DNA of 64,000 nt. Origin: Nocardioides sp. S-1144 (GTDB lineage Bacteria > Actinomycetota > Actinomycetes > Propionibacteriales > Nocardioidaceae). Positions 15,182-23,429 of the stretch are shown here, one piece after another. Location: the NCBI RefSeq assembly GCF_005954645.2, contig NZ_CP040695.2:248001-312000 (forward strand). The letters run 5' to 3'. Position 1 is the first letter of the stretch. Each line of letters begins with the position of its first letter. The position numbers and the translations under genes are program-made. A model generated the notes under the pieces. It made no database searches, had not been told where the DNA came from, and worked only from the letters and a program-made list of their open reading frames with translations.

Positions 15182-16499
15182 GAGGGCGAGTCAAACGGTG
15201 GGCACGAGCTGGCGCAACTGGGCCGGCAACCAGTCGGCGTCCGGGATCGAGGTCGTCGCACCGCGCAGCGTCGAGGAGCTGACCCGGTTCCTGGCCGACG
15301 CGACCGCCACCGGACGACGGGTGCGCCCGATCGGCAGCGGTCACTCCTTCACCGCGATCGGCCGGCCCGACGACGTCCAGCTGCGCCTGGACCACCTCGA
15401 CCGGGTGCTGCGCGCCGACGCCGCCACCGGGCTGGTCACCGTGCAGGCCGGCCTCCGGCTCAGCGCCCTCAACCGGGCGCTCGACACCCTCGGGCTGGCG
15501 CTCACCAACCTCGGCGACATCGAGGAGCAGACCTTCGCCGGGGCGATCTCGACCGGGACCCACGGCACCGGCGCCCGCTTCGGCGGCATCGCCACCCAGG
15601 TCCGCGGTCTGGTGCTCGCGCTCCCGGACGGCTCCACGCTGACCTGCACCCCGACCGAGAACCCCGAGGTGCTCGCGGCGGCGCGGGTCGGGCTGGGCGC
15701 CCTCGGGGTGCTGACCGAGGTCACGCTGCAGACGGTGCCGGCCTTCGGGCTGCGCGCCCGCGAGGGCGGGGGCCGGGTCGAGGAGACGATGGAGCGCTTC
15801 GACGCCGACGCCGACGCCACCGACCACGTCGAGTTCTACTGGTTCCCCCACACCGACCGGGTGCTCACCAAGCACAACACCCGGGTGCCGGTCGACGACC
15901 TCGAGCCGCTCGCGCCGCTGCGCGGCTGGTGGGACGACGAGCTGCTGAGCAACACCGTCTTCGGGGCGCTCGTCGGCGCCGGCAGCCGGGTGCCGGCGCT
16001 GGTGCGACCGCTGGCGAGGGTGTCGGCGGCCGCGCTGTCGCCACGCGAGTTCAGCGACGTCTCGCACCGCGTCTTCACCTCGCCGCGGCGGGTGCGCTTC
16101 GAGGAGATGGAGTACGCCGTCCCGCGCGAGCACGGGATGGACGTGCTCCGCGAGCTGGTCCGCGTCGTGGGGCGCAGCGACTGGCGCGTCGCGGTCCCGG
16201 TGGAGGTGCGGGTGGCCGCGGCCGACGACATCACCCTCTCGACGGCCAGCGGTCGCGACACCGTCTACGTCGCCGTCCACACCGCGCCGGGCAGCCCCGA
16301 CCGGGCGGCGTACTTCGCGGCGCTCGAGGCGATCGCCGCCGAGGTCGGCGGCCGGCCGCACTGGGGCAAGCTGCACACGCTCGGTGCCGACGACCTCCGG
16401 GCGCGCTACCCGCGCTTCGAGGAGTTCCTCGCCCTGCGCGACCGCCTCGACCCGACCCGCACGCTCGACAACCCGCACCTGGCCCGGGTGCTCGGCTGA
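15180..16499 (+). CDS. D-arabinono-1,4-lactone oxidase family FAD enzyme
   Basis: A 439-aa flavoprotein of the VAO/PCMH family with an ALO C-terminal domain. The FAD-binding loop has IGSGHSF, where His55 is a candidate for covalent flavin attachment; the second loop has NLGDIEEQTFAGAISTGTHGTG. The C-terminus ends with the family-typical DPTRTLDNPHLARVLG. Substrates of relatives include sugar lactones and alditols, with oxygen or another electron acceptor. The ATG has no clear ribosome site and overlaps the divergent gene's start; the in-frame GTG at 15198, just before the conserved WRNWAGNQ, is an equally good start. Confidence 0.87.
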   Translation: MRASQTVGTSWRNWAGNQSASGIEVVAPRSVEELTRFLADATATGRRVRPIGSGHSFTAIGRPDDVQLRLDHLDRVLRADAATGLVTVQAGLRLSALNRALDTLGLALTNLGDIEEQTFAGAISTGTHGTGARFGGIATQVRGLVLALPDGSTLTCTPTENPEVLAAARVGLGALGVLTEVTLQTVPAFGLRAREGGGRVEETMERFDADADATDHVEFYWFPHTDRVLTKHNTRVPVDDLEPLAPLRGWWDDELLSNTVFGALVGAGSRVPALVRPLARVSAAALSPREFSDVSHRVFTSPRRVRFEEMEYAVPREHGMDVLRELVRVVGRSDWRVAVPVEVRVAAADDITLSTASGRDTVYVAVHTAPGSPDRAAYFAALEAIAAEVGGRPHWGKLHTLGADDLRARYPRFEEFLALRDRLDPTRTLDNPHLARVLG

Positions 16500-16533
16500 C
16501 GTCCTCGCGCGGCCGGGTCAGCCTGGGGTCGGG

Positions 16534-16707
16534 TCAGTCGCGACCGGACACCGGCACCCGACCGGCGTCGCCGTCGTCGGGCGGCGACGGCAGGAGCAGG
16601 GTGCCGAAGACGAGGGCGGCGATCGCGGACGCCGTCACCACGACGTCGCGGACCGGTGACGGCCGCTGCGCGGGAGCTCGACCGGGCGCGTGCTGGAAGG
16701 TGCTCAC
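16534..16707 (-). CDS. Possible small single-pass membrane peptide
   Basis: A 57-aa open frame from a GTG. It has a basic N-terminus (HAPGRAPAQRPSPVR), one clear hydrophobic segment (VVVTASAIAALVFGTLLL) and a short acidic C-terminus. Topology would be cytoplasmic N-terminus and external C-terminus. The hydrophobic segment is the main support; no family is recognised and the ribosome site is weak. It fills part of the 412-bp gap between the lactone oxidase and the lytic transglycosylase. Confidence 0.35.
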   Translation of the reverse strand: MSTFQHAPGRAPAQRPSPVRDVVVTASAIAALVFGTLLLPSPPDDGDAGRVPVSGRD

Positions 16708-16798
16708 GTGGAGAAGGACGCGGTGGGAGGCCGCGAGGTTGCCCTGACGGCCGGATCCCATCGGCCACGGGCGTCACACATCTCGGTGAACTCTCGGC

Positions 16799-16875
16799 TC
16801 ATCCGGTGACTTCCGGTGAAACCGTCAGGCATCCGGTGGTCTAATGATCTGTGTCGCGGGGCACATCCACGACAC
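16799..16875 (+). promoter_or_regulatory. Repeat-rich leader region upstream of the lytic transglycosylase
   Basis: Three close copies of TCCGGTG (in CATCCGGTGA, CTTCCGGTGA and CATCCGGTGG) precede a possible -10 box in GTCTAATGATC near 16841. A GTGTCG/CGACAC hairpin (16851-16856 with 16870-16875) would lie in the 5' leader. This looks like a regulator-binding and promoter region. No known riboswitch pattern is evident. Confidence 0.35.
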
Positions 16876-16911
16876 CCCCCACCCTGACCACCATCCAGAG
16901 GACCACGCGAG

Positions 16912-18297
16912 ATGACACGCAGGACGACGCGAACTCGGCGCGTCGCGACGGCAGTCCCCCTCGCCCTCGTCTCGGCGGCCTGGACCACGCACCTGGCCAG
17001 CGCCGGACCGACCGGCGCCAGCGCCGCGGTCTCCTCGACCCCGTCGTCGACGACCGGCCAGCTGCCCGACGGCTCCGCGATGCCCGGCGCCCCGGTCGAG
17101 TACCCCGCCAGCCTCTCGCAGCCCGACTCGGCCACCGACGCCAGCGGCGAGGACTTCACCGGGGTGGTGCCCGCCGTCTCGACGGGTGAGATCCCCTCCG
17201 CGGCGCTCGCCGCCTACCAGCGCGCCGAGACCGTCATCAACGCCGCCGACCCCGGCTGCCGGCTCAGCTGGCAGCTCGTCGCCGCCGTCGGCCGTGTGGA
17301 GTCGAACCACGGCCGCTTCGGCGGCAGCGCGCTCGGCGCCGACGGCGTCGCGACGCCCGCGATCGTCGGCCTGCCCCTCAACGGCCGCAACGGCACGGCG
17401 CTGATCGCCGACACCGACGCCGGCCAGTACGACGGCGACCCCACCTTCGACCGGGCCGTCGGGCCGATGCAGTTCATCCCCTCGACCTGGGCCGTGGTCG
17501 GGGTCGACGCCGACAACGACGGCATCCGCGACCCGCAGGACATCGACGACGCGTCGCTGGCCGCCGCGGTCTACCTCTGCTCCGGCGCCGAGGACCTCTC
17601 GCAGACGCCGGGCCAGCGCGGCGCGGTCCTCCGCTACAACCACAGCAGCTCCTACGTCGACCTCGTGCTGTCGATCATGGACGACTACCTCGCCGGCAAC
17701 TTCGGCACCGGCCCGTCGCCGTCGGTCTCGGCCGGCTACGTCGACACCTCGAGCACCGCGCCGGCCGTCGTCGGCCCGCCGCTGCCCGAGGGCACCCCGA
17801 CCCTGAGCCTCGACGGCTTCGGCGACGACGACGACGTCCAGGCCGTGGGCGAGCTCGCGCCGCTCCCGACCGCCGTCGGCGAGCCGACTGACGTCGGCGG
17901 CGGCGCCGGCGAGCCGGCCACGCCCGAGGTCCCGACCGACCAGCCCGGCGAGGAGCCCACCGGCGAGCCGTCCACGCCGCCCACGGGTGAGCCGACCGGG
18001 GAGCCGACGGGCGAGCCCACCGGGGAGCCGACGGGCGAGCCGACCGGGGAGCCGACCGGGGAGCCGACCGACGGGCCGACCGAGCAGGTGCCCACCGAGG
18101 CGCCGCTGCCCGACCCGACTCCGCTGGAGCCGATGGCCTTCGAGGACGCGGTCGAGGTGTGCGCGCTCGACCCCGAGCTGGTCGACGACCCCGACCTGGC
18201 CGACGACGACTTCGACCTCTGCGTCATCGACCTCGTCGGACCGACCCTGGCCCCGGCCGACAGCAGCAGCCTCGACGCCGGTCGACAGGACCGCTGA
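16912..18297 (+). CDS. Secreted lytic transglycosylase with PTGE-repeat tail
   Basis: A 461-aa exported muralytic enzyme that should cleave the MurNAc-GlcNAc link of peptidoglycan. A signal peptide covers about residues 1-31. The SLT-type domain (95-262) has catalytic Glu130 in [12 protein letters not shown], the [10 protein letters not shown] motif and the helix with [17 protein letters not shown]. Residues 199-213 ([12 protein letters not shown]) form an EF-hand-like, probably calcium-binding, loop. From about 340 the chain is a Pro/Thr/Gly/Glu linker with seven PTGE units, then an acidic tail with two cysteines. The ribosome site is GAGGACC. A second, shorter paralogue lies at 22586. Confidence 0.87.
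   Translation: MTRRTTRTRRVATAVPLALVSAAWTTHLASAGPTGASAAVSSTPSSTTGQLPDGSAMPGAPVEYPASLSQPDSATDASGEDFTGVVPAVSTGEIPSAALAAYQRAETVINAADPGCRLSWQLVAAVGRVESNHGRFGGSALGADGVATPAIVGLPLNGRNGTALIADTDAGQYDGDPTFDRAVGPMQFIPSTWAVVGVDADNDGIRDPQDIDDASLAAAVYLCSGAEDLSQTPGQRGAVLRYNHSSSYVDLVLSIMDDYLAGNFGTGPSPSVSAGYVDTSSTAPAVVGPPLPEGTPTLSLDGFGDDDDVQAVGELAPLPTAVGEPTDVGGGAGEPATPEVPTDQPGEEPTGEPSTPPTGEPTGEPTGEPTGEPTGEPTGEPTGEPTDGPTEQVPTEAPLPDPTPLEPMAFEDAVEVCALDPELVDDPDLADDDFDLCVIDLVGPTLAPADSSSLDAGRQDR
17980..18075 (+). repeat. 12-bp coding repeats (PTGE units)
   Basis: Seven 12-bp units encoding Pro-Thr-Gly-Glu and an eighth variant encoding PTDG lie within the transglycosylase tail. Units alternate between synonymous codons (ACGGGC and ACCGGG), so the array is old enough to have diverged in DNA while keeping the peptide. 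It is likely a flexible wall-spanning linker. Confidence 0.85.
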
Positions 18298-18344
18298 GCG
18301 GTCCGGTCCGAGCCGACGTCGCGCCGGCTGCTAGACATGGGGCC

Positions 18345-18836
18345 ATGGCCTCTACTGCCCTCGGCGGCAACCCCGTCCACACCATCGGCGAGCTCCCCGC
18401 GGTCGGCTCCAGCGCCCCGGCGTTCGCCCTCACCGCCTCCGACTTCAGCGAGGTGACGCTGGCCCCGGGCACGCGCACCGTGCTCAACATCTTCCCCAGC
18501 GTCGACACCGGCGTCTGCGCGGCGAGCGTGCGCCGGTTCAACGAGCTCGCGGCCGGTCTCGCCGACACCACCGTCGTCTGCGTCTCGGCCGACCTGCCCT
18601 TCGCCCAGGCCCGCTTCTGCGGCGCCGAGGGCATCGACCAGGTCACCGCCGCCTCCTCGTTCCGGTCCTCGTTCGGCACCGACTACGGCGTCCTGCTCAC
18701 CGACGGCGGGTTCGCGGGCCTCCTGGCCCGCGCCGTCGTGGTGGTCGGCGCCGACGGCTCCGTGCTCCACACCGAGCTGGTCCCCGAGATCGGCACCGAG
18801 CCCGACTACGACGCCGCCGTCGCCGCCCTCGGCTGA
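18345..18836 (+). CDS. tpx: Thiol peroxidase (atypical 2-Cys peroxiredoxin)
   Basis: A 163-aa cytoplasmic peroxiredoxin that reduces hydrogen and alkyl peroxides using thioredoxin. The peroxidatic Cys58 is in the family motif [17 protein letters not shown] and the resolving Cys92 in [11 protein letters not shown], with the usual 33-residue spacing. The N-terminal [15 protein letters not shown] is also typical of Tpx. The ATG follows TAGACA by 7 nt (leaderless type). It is downstream of the transglycosylase but separately promoted, and convergent with the LysR gene across a palindromic repeat. Confidence 0.94.
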   Translation: MASTALGGNPVHTIGELPAVGSSAPAFALTASDFSEVTLAPGTRTVLNIFPSVDTGVCAASVRRFNELAAGLADTTVVCVSADLPFAQARFCGAEGIDQVTAASSFRSSFGTDYGVLLTDGGFAGLLARAVVVVGADGSVLHTELVPEIGTEPDYDAAVAALG

Positions 18837-18871
18837 CTCCGCCCCGAGCGGCCCTGCGTGGTCCGTGGGCG

Positions 18872-18950
18872 CCAGATCCGCGCAATTGCCGATGATGGCT
18901 CGGTCGTGGCGCCGCGAGCTGGCCGATCCGCGGCAATTGCGTGGATCTGG
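18872..18950. repeat. Intergenic palindromic element (family B, copy 1)
   Basis: Two 20-nt arms (18872-18891 and 18931-18950) pair with a single mismatch; each contains CGCAATTGCCG or its complement. The 39-nt centre has a further GCTCG/CGAGC stem and the block CGAGCTGGCC. The element lies between convergent tpx and LysR genes, so it may also end both transcripts. A related copy, inverted with respect to the centre, lies at 25531-25596. Confidence 0.85.
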
Positions 18951-18961
18951 CCGGTCGGGAC

Positions 18962-19861
18962 CTAGCCCCGCGCCGCGATCGCCAGCAGGTCGCGGACCGG
19001 GCCGGCGGGGGGACGACGTCCGCCGACCCAGGTCGCGGTGAAGGACCGGTTCAGGGCGAGCCCGGTGGTCGGCACCTCCACCAGCACCCCGGCCTCGACG
19101 TCGCGGGCGGCCGCGCGCCGGCTGACGAACGCCGGCGGGCCGCCGGCGGCGACCGTGGCCAGCACGGCGGCGGTCGTGGTGAGCGCCGAGTCGGGCTCGA
19201 CCGGGTCGGCGCCCGCCGCCCGCAGCGCCTGCTCCCAGACGAGCCGGGTCCCGGAGCCCTGCTCGCGGCTGGTGAGCGGGCGGACGGCGACCTGCGCGGC
19301 GTCCAGCGGACGCCGGCGCCGGGCCCACGCGTCGGCCGGCGAGGCCACCAGGGCGAGCTCGTCGGAGCCGACGACGGCGGTCGCGAGGCCGGCCAGGTCG
19401 CCGGCGCCCTCGACGAAGCCGACGTCGGCCTCGCCGGAGCGGACGGCGGCGACGACGGCCTCCGAGTTGGTCGCCCGCAGCGACGCCGAGATCGCGCGCT
19501 CGAGCCGCAGCCGCACCAGCCACCGCGGCAGCAGGTGCTCGGCGACGGTCATCGAGGCGTGCACGTGCAGCTCGCGCGACCGCTCGTCGCGCAGGGTCCG
19601 CAGCGCCCCCTCGACCTCCTCGGCGCGCTCCAGCAGGTCCGCGCTCCACTCGACGAGCAGCCGGCCCGCGGCGGTGACGGTCGAGCCGGACGTCGCCCGC
19701 TGCACCAGCGTCAGGCCGGTGAGGGTCTCCATCGAGCGCAGCCGCTCGGAGGCGGACTGCTGGGAGATGCCGGCCTCCCGGCCCGCGGCGCCGATGCTGC
19801 CGAGCCGGGCGACGTCGGCGAGCAGGCGCAGGGACGGCAGGTCGGGCAGGGCCACGTCCAC
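18962..19861 (-). CDS. LysR-family transcriptional regulator
   Basis: A 299-aa regulator. Residues 6-66 are the LysR winged helix (LRLLADVARLGSIGAAGREAGISQQSASERLRSME) and 90-290 the periplasmic-binding-type effector domain. The GTG start at 19861 could be replaced by the GTG two codons later, which follows TAGCCT by exactly 6 nt as in other leaderless genes here. It is divergent from the TDT-family transporter with only about 43 bp between them, so the transporter is its most likely target, and the co-inducer may be the transported anion (inference). Confidence 0.88.
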   Translation of the reverse strand: MDVALPDLPSLRLLADVARLGSIGAAGREAGISQQSASERLRSMETLTGLTLVQRATSGSTVTAAGRLLVEWSADLLERAEEVEGALRTLRDERSRELHVHASMTVAEHLLPRWLVRLRLERAISASLRATNSEAVVAAVRSGEADVGFVEGAGDLAGLATAVVGSDELALVASPADAWARRRRPLDAAQVAVRPLTSREQGSGTRLVWEQALRAAGADPVEPDSALTTTAAVLATVAAGGPPAFVSRRAAARDVEAGVLVEVPTTGLALNRSFTATWVGGRRPPAGPVRDLLAIAARG

Positions 19862-19904
19862 AGGCTAGCCCTGTGGCGGCACAACGACGCGGCCGCTACC
19901 GCCC

Positions 19905-20912
19905 GTGGACGGCGTCGGCGAGCCTGGAGTGGTGCCCCTCCTCGCCCCCCGTCCCGTCCGGTCGCCCGTCCGGTCGCCCCGCCGGTCGCCCCGCCGGGCC
20001 CGGCCGGTCTCCCGCGCCGCCGTCGTCGGGCCGGCGTGGTTCACCCCCGTGATGGGCACCGGCGCGGTCGCGTTGGCGCTCGACGTCCGCCCGCTGTGGG
20101 ACGCCGCCGCGGCGCTGCTGGTCGGGCTCGTCGTGCTGACGGCCGGGCACGCCCGCACCTTCCTCGACCACCCCGTGCAGCGGCACTTCCTGGGCGCGGC
20201 CGCGATGGCGCCGATGGTGGTCGGGGCGGGGGCGCCGGGCGTGCCGCTCGCCGCGCTGCTCTGGGCGGCGGGCACGGCCCTGGGCGTGTGGACCGCCGTC
20301 GTCGTGCCGCGCCGCAGCGCCGGCACGCCCCTGGCCGACGTCGGGCCGTGGTGGCTGCTGCCGGTCGTGCCGCCGGTGGTGTCGGCGGCGACCGGGGCGG
20401 TGCTGGTGCCGCGGCTGCCCGACGGAGGACGCCTGCCGGCGCTCCTGCTCTGCCACGCGCTGCTGGTGCTCGGGGTCCTCGGCGCCGGGCGGGTGCTGGT
20501 CGTCCTCGCGCGGCGCGTCCTGCGGCACGGGTTCGGCCCGGCCGCGATCGCGCCGGCCTGGCTGGTGGTGCTGGGCCCGCTTGGCCAGTCCGTCACCGCC
20601 GGGCACCACCTCGGGGAGCGCTCCGGGCTCCCGTGGCTCGCCACGCTCACGGCGTGCGTCGGGGTGCCGGTCGTCGGTGCCGCGCTGGCCTGGCTGGCGG
20701 TGGTCGCCGTCGTGGTGGTGCGGGCCCGGCCGCCGTTCACGCTGGCGTGGTGGTCGGCGACCTTCCCGGTCGCGACGGTCGTCACCGGGGCCGCGGCGCT
20801 CGGCTGGGCGCCGGTCGCCGGGGTGCTCCTCGTCGTGCTGGTCGCGGGCTGGGTGGTCGCGGCCGGCGGCACCCTGCGGGGCCTGCGCGACGGGTCACTC
20901 CTGCGCGGCTGA
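19905..20912 (+). CDS. TDT-family anion/dicarboxylate transporter (TehA/SLAC1-like)
   Basis: A 335-aa membrane protein with about ten hydrophobic segments. The segment GPAWFTPVMGTGAVALAL is the family's characteristic first helix. Relatives export sulfite, take up malate or act as anion channels. The first 40 residues are a basic Pro/Arg/Ser stretch, encoded by short direct DNA repeats around CCGTCCGGTCGCC, and may be partly untranslated if a later start is used. Its 3' end overlaps the convergent adenylate cyclase gene by 18 bp. The divergent LysR gene is the likely regulator. Confidence 0.82.
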   Translation: MDGVGEPGVVPLLAPRPVRSPVRSPRRSPRRARPVSRAAVVGPAWFTPVMGTGAVALALDVRPLWDAAAALLVGLVVLTAGHARTFLDHPVQRHFLGAAAMAPMVVGAGAPGVPLAALLWAAGTALGVWTAVVVPRRSAGTPLADVGPWWLLPVVPPVVSAATGAVLVPRLPDGGRLPALLLCHALLVLGVLGAGRVLVVLARRVLRHGFGPAAIAPAWLVVLGPLGQSVTAGHHLGERSGLPWLATLTACVGVPVVGAALAWLAVVAVVVVRARPPFTLAWWSATFPVATVVTGAAALGWAPVAGVLLVVLVAGWVVAAGGTLRGLRDGSLLRG

Positions 20913-22484
20913 GAGCACCGACACCTCGGTCGGCTCCGACCGTCCGCGCAGGGTGACCGCGCCGTGGTCGCGCCAGTGCCCGGCCTCGTCGCCGCGCGCC
21001 GCGGCGACCGCGGCCCGGGCCACGAGGACCCGGCCGGGCTCGTCCTTGGCCAGGTCGGTGAGGCGGGCGGCGCAGTTCACGGCGTCCCCGACGACGGTGT
21101 ACTCGAAGCGGCTGCGGTGCCCGACGTTGCCGGCCACGACCTCGCCGGTGGCCACCCCGATCCCGGCCCCGACCTCGGGGACCTCCTCGGCCAGCCGGCG
21201 CGCCATCGCCCGGGCGGCGGCGAGCGCGGCGCCGGCGTCGTCGTCGAGCTCGACCGGTGCGCCGAAGACCGCGAGCACGGCGTCGCCCATGAACTTGTTG
21301 ACCAGCCCGTGGTGCCGGTCGACCTCGTCGACGACGACGCCGAAGAACCGGTTGAGCACCTCGACGACGCCCGCGGGGGAGTGCCCGGCCGCGTAGGCCG
21401 TGGAGCCGACCAGGTCGACGAAGAGCACGGTCGCGGTCCGGGTCTCGCCGCCGAGCTCGGCCGGCCCGTTCGCGCCGGCGGCCGCCGCGGCGGCCGCGAC
21501 CTCCCGGCCGACGTGGCGGCCGAACAGGTCGCGCAGGTGCTCGCGCTCGCGCAGCCCCGCCACCATCTGGTTGAACCCGGACTGCAGCAGGCCGAGCTCG
21601 GTGCCGTCGTAGACCGGCACGGCGCGGTCGAGGTCGCCCTGCTCGACGTCGAGCAGCGCGTCGCGCACCGAGAGCACCGGGGCGACCACGGAGCGGGCGT
21701 TGAGCACGGTGATGAACAGCCCGAAGACCAGCACGACGCTGCTGATGACGAGGGTGGTGACCGCCAGCCGCGTCAACGACGTCTCGGTGCCGGTGAGCGC
21801 GAGGAGGGCCAGGAGGACCAGTCCCAGCACCGGGACCCCGGTGCCGAGGCACCAGAAGATGACCATCCGGGTCCCGACGCCCACCCCGCGCGGACCCGCG
21901 CTGACCTGCTCCGCCGCGAGGGCGCGGGCCGCGAGCGGGCGCATCGCGAACTGGGTGAGCAGGTAGGCCACGGCGCACACGACGGCGGTCGCGATGCTGA
22001 CGGTCGCGGCGGTCGTCAGGGCCCGGGAGGGCTGGAGCAGCACCGCGAGGGCGGTGAAGAGCAGCACCGCGCCGCCCCACAGCGCGGCCTGCATCGCGGT
22101 GAGCCGCACGGGCACCTCGAGCGTCCGCTCCCGGTCGCCGGGGCCCGGCGCCGCCCCCACCATCGCCCAGCGGGTCGCGCGGAGGGTGGTCGTGGTGCCG
22201 ACCGCGACACCCACGACGACCGCGAGCGCGACGTAGACCGGCGCGGCGACCACCAACGACAGCACCGTCCCGCGGTTGGGTGACGGCGCCGGGACCACCA
22301 CGCTCGAGACGACCACGACGACCCCGGCGCCGATGAGGTGCGTCGTGACGAGCATGGCGGTCAGCAGCAGCTGCACCCGCACGCGCAGGGCGCGCGCCGA
22401 CTGGTCGACGGGACCGAGCAGGCGCGAGCCGAACGGGCTGACCCGTCCGCCGCGACCTCCACGCGTCCCTCGTCCATGCTTCAC
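20895..22484 (-). CDS. Membrane class III adenylate/guanylate cyclase with HAMP domain
   Basis: A 529-aa protein. Six hydrophobic segments span about residues 25-285, a HAMP linker follows (about 280-335) and the catalytic cyclase homology domain covers about 345-500. Catalytic features are LFVDLVGST (metal Asp), NKFMGDAVLAVFG (substrate Lys and second metal Asp) and VVGDAVNCAARL (adenine and transition-state residues). It should make cAMP in response to a membrane signal. The GTG at 22484 follows TAGGCT by 7 nt (leaderless type), so the longer upstream frame is rejected. The gene is divergent from a transglycosylase. Confidence 0.9.
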   Translation of the reverse strand: MKHGRGTRGGRGGRVSPFGSRLLGPVDQSARALRVRVQLLLTAMLVTTHLIGAGVVVVVSSVVVPAPSPNRGTVLSLVVAAPVYVALAVVVGVAVGTTTTLRATRWAMVGAAPGPGDRERTLEVPVRLTAMQAALWGGAVLLFTALAVLLQPSRALTTAATVSIATAVVCAVAYLLTQFAMRPLAARALAAEQVSAGPRGVGVGTRMVIFWCLGTGVPVLGLVLLALLALTGTETSLTRLAVTTLVISSVVLVFGLFITVLNARSVVAPVLSVRDALLDVEQGDLDRAVPVYDGTELGLLQSGFNQMVAGLREREHLRDLFGRHVGREVAAAAAAAGANGPAELGGETRTATVLFVDLVGSTAYAAGHSPAGVVEVLNRFFGVVVDEVDRHHGLVNKFMGDAVLAVFGAPVELDDDAGAALAAARAMARRLAEEVPEVGAGIGVATGEVVAGNVGHRSRFEYTVVGDAVNCAARLTDLAKDEPGRVLVARAAVAAARGDEAGHWRDHGAVTLRGRSEPTEVSVLSAAQE

Positions 22485-22585
22485 GTCGGCGAGCCTAGGG
22501 CGCCCGGCCCGCACCGGTGGTGGGAGAATGGCCGTGCTCCCTTCCCCAGCCTCCAGAGACGTGCCGACCCGATGACCCCCCGCCC

Positions 22586-23344
22586 GTGACCGACCGCCCC
22601 CTGCGGACCACGGTCCTGCTGCTCGTGGCGCTCGTCGCCCTGACCGGCGGCGCCTACGTCGCCCACCAGCGCCTGTACGCGAGCCCGCAGGTGCGCGACC
22701 TGACGCCACCGCCCGGGGAGCTCGAGGCGGCGCCGCCCGACCCGCCGGCCGCGGCCGTGTCGGGCACGGCGCAGGCCGACGTCCCCCGGGTGGACCCGGC
22801 GTGGCTGGCGCGGGTCGCCGGAGTCACCGGGATCGAGCCGTTCGCCCTGGAGGCCTACGCCCGCGCCGAGCTCGCCGCACCGGACGGCTGCGGCGTCGGC
22901 TGGACGACGCTCGCCGGCATCGGGTGGGTCGAGTCGCAGCACGGCACCATCGGCGGGCGCACGCTGGGCGCCGACGGACGCTCGTCGTCGCGGATCCTGG
23001 GGCCGGCGCTGGACGGGTCGGGCGCCTTCGCCGCCATCCCGGCGACGGCCGCGTCGACCCAGTGGCACGCCGACCCCCTCTGGGACCACGCCGTCGGGCC
23101 GATGCAGTTCATCCCGACGACGTGGGAGACCTGGCAGGTCGACGGCGACAACGACGGCGTCCGCGACCCCAACGACCTCGACGACGCCGCGCTGGCCGCC
23201 GCCGAGTACCTCTGCGCCGGCGGCCGGGACCTCACCAGCGGGGCCGGGTGGACCGAGGCGGTCCTCAGCTACAACAACGCCCGGGTCTACGCCGTCGACG
23301 TGCACGCGGCCGCCACGCAGTACGCCGCCGGCGCCGACTCCTGA
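22586..23344 (+). CDS. Lytic transglycosylase (second paralogue)
   Basis: A 252-aa exported or membrane-anchored muramidase. Residues 8-27 form a signal anchor, and the SLT-type domain follows from about 75. Catalytic Glu116 lies in GIGWVESQHGTIGG; GPMQFIPTTWETW and the EF-hand-like DGDNDGVRDPND are shared with the paralogue at 16912, but the repeat tail is missing. The GTG start overlaps the stop of a 5-codon ORF (ATG at 22572, MTPRP) by GTGA, a possible translational coupling. The next genes encode small membrane proteins on the same strand. Confidence 0.84.
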   Translation: MTDRPLRTTVLLLVALVALTGGAYVAHQRLYASPQVRDLTPPPGELEAAPPDPPAAAVSGTAQADVPRVDPAWLARVAGVTGIEPFALEAYARAELAAPDGCGVGWTTLAGIGWVESQHGTIGGRTLGADGRSSSRILGPALDGSGAFAAIPATAASTQWHADPLWDHAVGPMQFIPTTWETWQVDGDNDGVRDPNDLDDAALAAAEYLCAGGRDLTSGAGWTEAVLSYNNARVYAVDVHAAATQYAAGADS

Positions 23345-23429
23345 CGCCCGACTCCTGGCGCCCGACTCCTCACCCGGCGTTCGCGGTCTCGTCGTCGGGG
23401 GTTCGTCCGGGTCGGGCAGCCTCGCGGCC

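Noticed and set aside
16799..16911. c-di-AMP (ydaO) riboswitch before the lytic transglycosylase
   Set aside because: Such riboswitches often precede wall-hydrolase genes in actinobacteria, but the conserved ydaO core sequences are not visible here; only short direct repeats and one small hairpin are present.
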